This document shows positions 57,021 to 64,000 of a stretch of DNA of 64,000 bases, piece by piece. The notes below the pieces were generated by a model. The model was not told the origin of the DNA, ran no database searches, and was given only the letters and a program-made list of their open reading frames with translations. The DNA comes from Dreissena polymorpha (taxonomy: Eukaryota; Mollusca; Bivalvia; Myida; Dreissenidae): the NCBI RefSeq assembly GCF_020536995.1, contig NW_026273341.1, positions 248,001 to 312,000 on the forward strand, read 5' to 3'. Within the stretch, counting starts at the first letter, position 1; every line of letters starts with the position of its first letter. The translations under genes were made by a program, and so were the position numbers.

Positions 57021-57239
57021 TTTCTTCGTTGGAATTTTGGATCCATATGGATTTTCTATTATGCATAAGAGTTTCTTGAAATTTTAAAAGCTAGCTAGTG
57101 ATTTTTTTAAGTGCGCGCACTGGTTATTGAATAACTACGGTAACACTGGAGCGATAATCACGACGTGTTATTCTTTCGGAGGAACAGCGGAGGACAGTTG
57201 AACTGTGAATTTCTGAACTTTATAGATATTTGCAGGTAA

Positions 57240-58355
57240 CTCCTGTAGATTATCGGTGTAAACTTGTGTGATTTTAAATAATTATTGTGTATATTGACGG
57301 TGAATTATGTACTTTGTGTATTTTCATGTTGTCACTTAATTGGTTGTTTTGTCACATGTTTTCGTGGTAAAAATTTTAATTGAAATAATTTCTAAGTGGA
57401 AAATTATTGGTTTTTCTAGTCAAAATTTAGTGTGAATTATAAGATATTTTAAGGATAAACTGTATCGTTTTGATATTTTTTGAAATCACAGTGTCTTAGG
57501 GTAAATTTTGAGCAGTTTTATTAAAGATTTTGCCTTAATTTTTTGCAAACGTTAGGGAGTGTTTATTTATTGAGTGTCCCAGTAACTGGCATAAGTTATA
57601 ATTGCCCAACTATCTAGCACTCTGTCTATACATTACCTTTGCACTGCACCTACCCCATAGATGTATGATTGAGAAGAGGAGCGAGTGAGGTTAATGATAT
57701 ATGTTCTGTGTTGTGGTGTCCTTTTGTCTTTCTATTTGTGTTAAAGCTACGTTTAAATCAGACGAGCGCATAATTTTATATATTGTCCGTATTTTTAGCA
57801 CATCGGTTGTGCGGCTCAATTATTCGACTTTTGCGTTTGAAAATATTATCTCGTGATAATATTTGTGTTGCAACGAAGGTCTGATATAAATATTATAGCA
57901 GATTTTTTTTGTATTTGTGGTGCTTGGTAAGAATACCATACACACGTCTTAAATGTTGGTAGTATTTAAAAGTTGTTTCTTTGTGATATTATTGCAGTTA
58001 GTTGTAGACCGAACACCATGTAACTGGATTGTTGATACAGTTTAGTCAGTCAGTGTGTCGTGTGTACTTTTATAGGGCACTGCATTTGAAGATAGTTATT
58101 TCAGTAGAATTTTGTTTCATGGATATTATATAATTTATATAGATATATGAACTGTTGAGGAATTAAGGAGTATATTCTAAAGTGGTGGCCAGGTCATATT
58201 TAATTCTACTTTCAAATTTCAGCAGCAGTAATATTTTTTTCCTATTGCAGCTATGTCCTAAGTGTTCACATATGTACTTTGAATTGTTTATATTTATTTT
58301 TAGTGTATTTTGTGTTAAACAGTTTGTACTCTTTGAGTCATTGAAGGTATAAACA
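57240..58355 (+). other. leader between GC-rich stretch and gag-like region
   Basis: AT-rich, without frames. TTTGCAGGTAACTCC near 57230 could act as a splice site but has no supported role. Confidence 0.4.
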
Positions 58356-61300
58356 ATGGCAGACAAGAAAGGATCCAATGGATCCGGAGCAGATGCTGAT
58401 ACCTCTTTGTCAGAGGCACCATTAAAGCAGATTGTAGAGGCACTTAAGAAAAGTGGTGATTATGTTGTTTTAAATAAAGAAGAATATGCTTCTTTACAGA
58501 AACCGTCGTTTACGGCAAGTACACCTGGATTTGGGACACATGGTCATGCAGGACCTAGGAAGCCACTTACAGAGTTTATTAAGGGGCTTAGTTCACCATC
58601 ATATTCTTTTAATAATTCTCAAAATGGTTCACATTTACAGGTGCCCAGGTATGAAACGCCAAAGCTTCCTTATTTTTCAGGTGATCTACAACCTATCAAG
58701 GGCGATGAAACGTACGATGTATGGCGGTTTAAAACCAAAGTTTGATTTCAGAGAATTTACCGGAACATGTTGTATTACAGGTTATCCACAAATCTTTACG
58801 TGGTACTGCCAGACGTGCTCTTATTTCACTTGGTGAACATGCAACCAGTCAACAGATATTAGACAAATTGAGATTCTCTTTGGTGAAGTTTCAAATAATG
58901 AATCTGTGATGCAGACTTTTTACAATGCATCTCAGAAAGTTTCAAAGAATGTTACCGCGTATGGATGTCGGCTGGAAGCTTTACTACAAGTTGCAGTAGA
59001 AAGCGGTCATGTTTCTTCTGTTGCTAGAAATAATATGTTACGTTCAAAATTTTGGCTGGTTTACGTGACGAGAAGCTGAAGATACTAACCAGAAAAGAGG
59101 TTCGATCAGTGGAGCACGAGTTGTCAGCTGCTAGTAGTATTTCAGCAATAGTTAATACAGCTCAACAGTCCACAGCAGTAGACAACAAAACTGTTGATGA
59201 GCTTACCAGTAAAATGGACTTACTCATGAACAAAATGCTTTCTCTTGAAAAACAGATGAAAGAGAAACCAATAGATGCTGCAGGTTCCAGTAATAATGAA
59301 TTTTATTGTAGGGACAATAACCAGAACAGACAAGGTGGGTATACACCAAATCGAGGTTATTAACATGGTGCAAATCGTGGTAGTTACCGTGGTGGAAATC
59401 GTGGAAGATACCGTGGTGGAAACAGCCAGCGAGAGGGTAGTTATAATAACACATCTCAAAATAACCCAAAAGCCTAGACTCCTCAGTTGCTGGGCAAACT
59501 GGTGAAGTCAATATTGGAAATCGCCCTAAAGCAAAGATGAATTTGTTAGCAGACAGGATGGTAGGAAAAGCCAATGAAGGCTCACCAGTAATTTGTCGTG
59601 TTACAACAAATGTACTTGTTGATAGTGGGTCAATGGTGACTTTAGTTTCAGAGTCGTTCTTCAATTCTCTTGAACCGAAACCAGATTTATGAAGTATGTC
59701 ATGTTTCAATTTAGATCTCGTTGGCGTGTGTGGTACACGTTTACCATATTTAGGTTACATTGAGGGTGACATTTTGATTCCTTCTATTTGAGAACCCAGC
59801 ATTATTGTACCTATTTTGATTGTTCCTGATACAGAATACCGACAGAGTGTACCCGGTATTATTGGTACTAATGTTTTACGTTTTTTGCAACAGGGATAAA
59901 ATTTCAGAAGATCCTTACAGCATTGCTTTAGATGCTATGAATTGTACAAATTATGTTTCAGTGAAGACAACCAACAAGTGTCCAATAGTCATTCACCATA
60001 ATGAAGTTTCAACAATTTCAGGTTTTGTTCGGAAACAGAAAGGTATCAAACCAAGATGTTCACAGATGTCATCAAAGCCCTGTGCTCCGAGACCATAGCC
60101 AGGTCAGACGGACATCCAATGGCAGAGTCTTTCGTCATTACAGACAATGGTAACCTTGGGACAGACACAGAGTATCCTACCTACCAAGCTACAGGCCTAA
60201 GTGAGGTAAACTGGAAGGAGGAACAAAAGAAAGACCCTACCATTTCCAGGATTCACCATATCATTGATAACATACTTCTACTACCTAAGTACCAACTGAA
60301 AAAGGAATCCAAGAACATACAGAAGTACCTGAGACATAGGAGCTCTTTTACCATCAAAGACGGTATTGTATACAGAAAGTGTCAGATAGACGGTCAGGAT
60401 ATGTTACAGCTAATTCTTCCAGAGAGCTACAGAGACTGGGCCATGAAAGGACTCCATGATGATGTAGGTCACCAAGGGCGAGACAGGACACTTTGGTTGG
60501 TAAGCAGAGGTTCTTCTGGCCAGGCCTGGAGAAGGATGTAGTGAGGAAGGTTCAAACCTGTCCCAACTGCCTGAGGAGGAAGTCACCTACCAAAGCCCAA
60601 GAACACCTGGTACCATTTACAAGTTCTCATCGCATGGAGCTGGTATGCATAGACTACCTTTCGCTTGAGAAGTCCAAGGGTGGATACGAGAACATCCTCG
60701 TCATCACAGACCACTTCACTCGCTATGCCCAAGCCATACCTACTCGCAACCAGACTGCACAGCCCGAGGCTAGAGTCCTGTTTGAGAATTTCTTCTCCCA
60801 CTACTCGTTTCCAGCAAGACTGCATAGTGACCAGGGAAGATACTTCGAGAGCAAGGTCATTAAGGAGGTATGCAACATAGCAGGAGTGCAGAAGACGAGG
60901 ACTACCCTTTACAATCCTACGGAGAATCCAGTCACCGAGCGCTTCAATGCGACACTACTTGGGATGTAAGGCACGTTGAATCCAGCCGAGAAGTCCAACT
61001 GGAAGGATCATGTAAAGCCCATGGTTCAAGCCTACAACTCCACTAGACATGAGTCCACAGGCTTCTCACCACACAATCTTCTCTTTGGATGGCACCCGAG
61101 ACGGGCCATTGATGCGTTCCTTGGGGTGAAGGACTCTATAGCTCCATCCACCAGCAAGGACAACTATGCAGCCAAGAATAAGAAAAGACTGGACATCGCC
61201 TACCAAACAGCCAAGCAGATCTCCGAGAAGCAGTATGGGCGCCACAAGGCAATATATGACACCAAGGTACGCCATTTCACGCTCGAGATTGGTGACAGGG

Positions 61301-61799
61301 TACTAATCAAGAATGTGACGCCAAAAGGGAAGCTGGACGACCAGTTGCAGCGAGACCCATACCTTGTGATGGAAATCCCAGACCAGAAGATACCAGTCTA
61401 CAGAGTGAAGAAGGAGAGTGGCAAGGGACCAGTTAAAACCCTACATAGGAATCTTATACGTCCTCTGCACTCTATCCCATATGAAAATACTTACCCGGAA
61501 ACGACAAAACCACCCATACCAAAACAGAACATATCAACACCGGAAATCGACACGACCATGGAAATCAACTTTCCATCAGAGTCGGAGTCAGACAGTGGTT
61601 CTGAGACAAGTGAGGCAAGCCCGAGAATTATCATACCACATAGGAGAAGACCGTTACCACAACCCTGTGTCAATTTTCTCGACCGGAGTTACCATCTAGC
61701 ATCTCACGTGCTCCTTTTGACCGTAAATCCAGTAATAATTCTACTGGTAGGTCCAACCTAGCGTTTAATTTTTAGCGGTACACACCTGGTTCTAATAAC

Positions 61800-63065
61800 G
61801 CAAGTTTTTCTAGGTCTCAACCTCACAGATATACTGATTATCACTTTTCAGGTAATAATATGTCTTATCAGAACCAATCTTTATCCTAAGGTCATAGGTC
61901 CGAGTCTCAGATTGCAGACCAGAGCAGAAATAATACATCACAGGCTCCAACGCTGGTGTTACTCCAAAGACCGCACTTTGCAGAGCCGGTGTTTCCAGAA
62001 CGGCCACATGCTGCAGAGCCGGTGGTACCACAACGACCACAGAGACAAAGGAGAAAGCCAGATTTGTATGGAGATTGGGTTCAACCAATTACAGCTCATG
62101 TAGAGACTTTCCCCCAGGGTGAAATTTATCATGTGTGACAGAGGAGAATGTCACAGTTTTAATAAGTTGAAAATGTACTTTCATTTCATTGAAAAGTTGT
62201 AAAATGTTTTCAGATGTCTTATTTTGTAGGTCTGATCTTTATTAAGTTTCAGATTAAATACAATTATTTTGTTTCAGTTTGAAATTCTCATTTCTACTGA
62301 TTATTTTCAGACATCTAAGATGAGTGTCTAACACAGAGACAGTATGTTAATATTCATACATGGTGATTATGGCTACTATTGCATAAACTGTATTTTATGT
62401 TATTTTATTAGCCATATAATGTTTTACCCTTCTTTTACAGTTATTTTAATGTATTGTTTTCTTGCAGATGATTGAAAAGAATATTTGCACATTATGTTTA
62501 TATGATATGTTTTGAATGTTAGCAGTACCATTTATTTCAGAAAATTGAGTATGTACCTTTAAGAATAAGTGAATAACGATCTTTTAATTTCAGGTACTAT
62601 GTGTTACCACATTTAATTATATGTGTTTGTGTACCAGTCTTTAAAATAATTAAATGTTAGGCAATAAACTTGAAATATCTGTTGCAGGGAAATAAATCCT
62701 GTATAAAATGTTGATATGTCTATTGCAGCTACTTCCCTTGGTTGTTAACACAATCCAGTACTAAGCTGATGAATGTGGCACTTACCAGCATCAACTGATA
62801 TTGTTCAATTCTTTCCGACATGTTATTTCACAATGTTAAGCATATACGTATACTTGATATTAGAAACCACTGGAAGAAACTATTTTCAAATGCAAATACT
62901 TTTTGAGATATAGTTTTACTTGTAATTCAGTTTGTCATAAATCAAGTTGATTAGTTAATCATAAAGTCATACCGGGTACTTTACAGTTGTATGTTTTGTG
63001 GATATTGTAGGTATTTTATTAGTTAAAGAGTCATGAAATGTCAGGAGACATTTTTTTCTCTTAGC
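61800..63065 (+). other. 3' region of the second gypsy element
   Basis: After the integrase part come weak remnants of coding text (to about 62140), then AT-rich sequence. The motif AGAGGAGAATGTCACAG occurs twice, at 62139 and at 63066; only the second is followed by the LTR match. Confidence 0.5.
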
Positions 63066-63361
63066 AGAGGAGAATGTCACAGTATGACATTTTCTATATG
63101 TCCGTTTTTACCTTTTTCCTCTGTGTTAGTAAATTTTATAAAGAAATAGTGCAATTTATGTGCACTACAAGCTTTGAATTGTTTCTAAACAGTAACAACT
63201 TTGTAAAGAAAAATGAATTATTTATTGCAATATACATTGTGAAAATACATGAACATATGTAGTAAAATAAATAATATTGTATTAAATGTTGTTGCTATTA
63301 ACAAATCAATGGATCAAAGAAAAAGAGTTAACAGTAAAATAACATTAACAAGAATAATTTT

Positions 63362-63785
63362 TTAATGTTTTTCTATACGTAAGTCTGCAAGCCGGGCCAC
63401 TTTTCTGAAGCATTCTGCCCCCGCCCTGCTCATCTTAACCTGGCTTTCCGGTGCCTCTAATTGGGCATCTTTGAGAGTCCTTAAAGAACAATGTTCAAAA
63501 AGTATGTCACAAAGAACAATGTTCAAAAAGTATGTCCCAAAGAACAAGTAATTGATCTTACGTTTTAATGTACAATTACTTTTATGAAATTGAAGGTTAA
63601 ACAAAAATACATAATGATATCAAGCAATAACATTTCATGAACTTGCCAATTAAAAAAATAATCTCACAAAAAGAAAAGTCATGATTTATCAATAATTATA
63701 GTACTCAAGTTTACATATTCCAATGTATACCTCTTTCTTCTTCTGTCACTGGAAATTTCTGTTGAGGCTGATGGAACAGAGGTTG
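63362..63785 (-). CDS. two C-terminal exons, possible Myb/SANT-like partner protein (partial)
   Basis: Minus-strand exon 63785-63731 (acceptor AATTCTAG, donor GTATAC) encodes TSVPSASTEISSDRRRKR. Exon 63479-63362 (acceptor TTCTTTAAG) encodes TLKDAQLEAPESQVKMSRAG, then AECFRKVARLADLRIEKH and TAA. The junction is phase 2 and restores an Arg (AG/G). The Ser-rich linker, basic patch and charged helical tail resemble the C-terminal part of Myb/SANT-like proteins that accompany Harbinger transposases, but no DNA-binding domain is in view; it would lie beyond the window. Convergent orientation to the transposase exons at 48.3-56.1 kb fits the two-gene layout of Harbinger elements. The single frame at 63362-63604 reads through the intron. 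Confidence 0.45.
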
Positions 63786-63865
63786 CTAGAATTGAACAAC
63801 AAATATTCGAATATAATTTATTTTCAAGTTATTTAACTGAATAAAAGAGGAAAAAAGAAGACAAT

Positions 63866-64000
63866 GTGGTGGTGGTAGTGGTGGTGGTTGTAGAAGAAGT
63901 AGTAAACGTGGTAGTTTCATAAGTATGAGTAATAGCAGCAGAAGTAGTATTAGTACTTAGCACTAGAAGAAGCAGTGGTAGTAGAAATAGTAGCATTAGA
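63866..64000. repeat. trinucleotide-rich low-complexity tract
   Basis: Imperfect GTG/GTA/GAA triplets (GTGGTGGTGGTAGTGGTGG and onward) run to the window end. On the minus strand they would read as Thr/Ser-rich codons, so the tract could lie in an exon or an intron of the partial gene beside it. Confidence 0.8.

Larger units (their letters stand above)
56151..63112 (+). mobile_element. second Ty3/gypsy element, broken
   Basis: TGTCACAGTTTGACATCTTC at 56151 and TGTCACAGTATGACATTTTC at 63075 mark the starts of the two LTRs. The match continues through CTATATGTCCGTTTTTACC, and the downstream copy is short. A purine tract (GCAGAGGAGAA) precedes the right one. Parts recognised on the plus strand: a gag-like region at about 58.35-59.4 kb with a Gly-Arg-rich end (GGNRGRYRGGN), a protease-like LVDSGSMVT near 59.6 kb, and an integrase region at 60.4-61.8 kb (zinc motif, VCIDYLSLEKS, LHSDQGRYF, PVTERFNATL, and a GPY/F-like end). 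The copy is broken by perhaps ten or more changes and looks much older than the gypsy element at 49.3 kb. It begins just after transposase exon 4. Confidence 0.75.

Noticed and set aside
1-64000. CRISPR arrays, operons, ribosome binding sites and bacterial terminators
   Set aside because: Spliced genes, SINEs, LTR elements and low gene density show this is animal nuclear DNA. The only regular short-unit arrays are a minisatellite, microsatellites and transposon ends.

Overview
The window looks like nuclear DNA of a bivalve mollusc: AT-rich and gene-poor, with short exons in long introns and many decayed transposons. Two repeats of bivalve type support this: tRNA-derived SINEs near 8.4 and 35.4 kb, and the palindromic repeat with a CACAGGCTAATCTGGGAC core near 26.2 and 27.9 kb. 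A dreissenid such as zebra mussel is my guess, but nothing here fixes the species. All identifications come from reading the sequence; no search was run.

Layout. 0-14.5 kb: a diverged 1.3-1.4 kb tandem duplication (1.1-4.2 kb), a decayed unrecognised ORF (minus, 5.1-5.6 kb), a SINE, one exon of a possible secreted protein (minus, 10.3-10.6 kb), a 1.2 kb TA-flanked element built from CAACGTTGAA repeats, and an orphan exon of a small EF-hand gene (minus, 13.3 kb). 14.84-20.21 kb: a 5.4 kb element with long imperfect inverted ends. It carries a broken copy of a widespread but functionally obscure invertebrate ORF family (motif TGCDTTSA, C-terminal half like XPG/FEN1 nucleases). A nearby uninterrupted paralog of its insertion site defines the ends. 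It has itself been invaded by a TTAA-flanked palindrome and another repeat.

23.6-28 kb: a LINE endonuclease remnant (minus), then a Crypton-like tyrosine recombinase remnant between two inverted copies of a bivalve MITE, followed by a tight hairpin. 28.2-31.4 kb: a string of short plus-strand exons that reads as a secreted modular protein (signal peptide, Ly6-like cysteines, ShKT-like module, thrombospondin type 1 repeat). 31.6-42 kb: a foldback repeat, a (TA)n tract, a SINE and a 17-bp minisatellite, otherwise empty. 42.6-44.9 kb: a complete 96-residue secreted EF-hand protein in three coding exons on the minus strand.

48.3-64 kb: a Harbinger-type transposase gene in four recognisable exons. 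Its first intron holds a whole-looking 5.0 kb Ty3/gypsy element (two 156-bp LTRs differing at 2 sites, 5-bp target duplication ATTAC, 1366-codon gag-pol). A second, broken Ty3/gypsy copy follows the fourth exon. Beyond it, two minus-strand exons may belong to a second protein, possibly the Myb/SANT-like partner that Harbinger elements carry. If so, one large Harbinger element was loaded with two retroelements. The window is mainly a record of nested insertions, with two to four small host genes in short exons that ordinary ORF calling misses.
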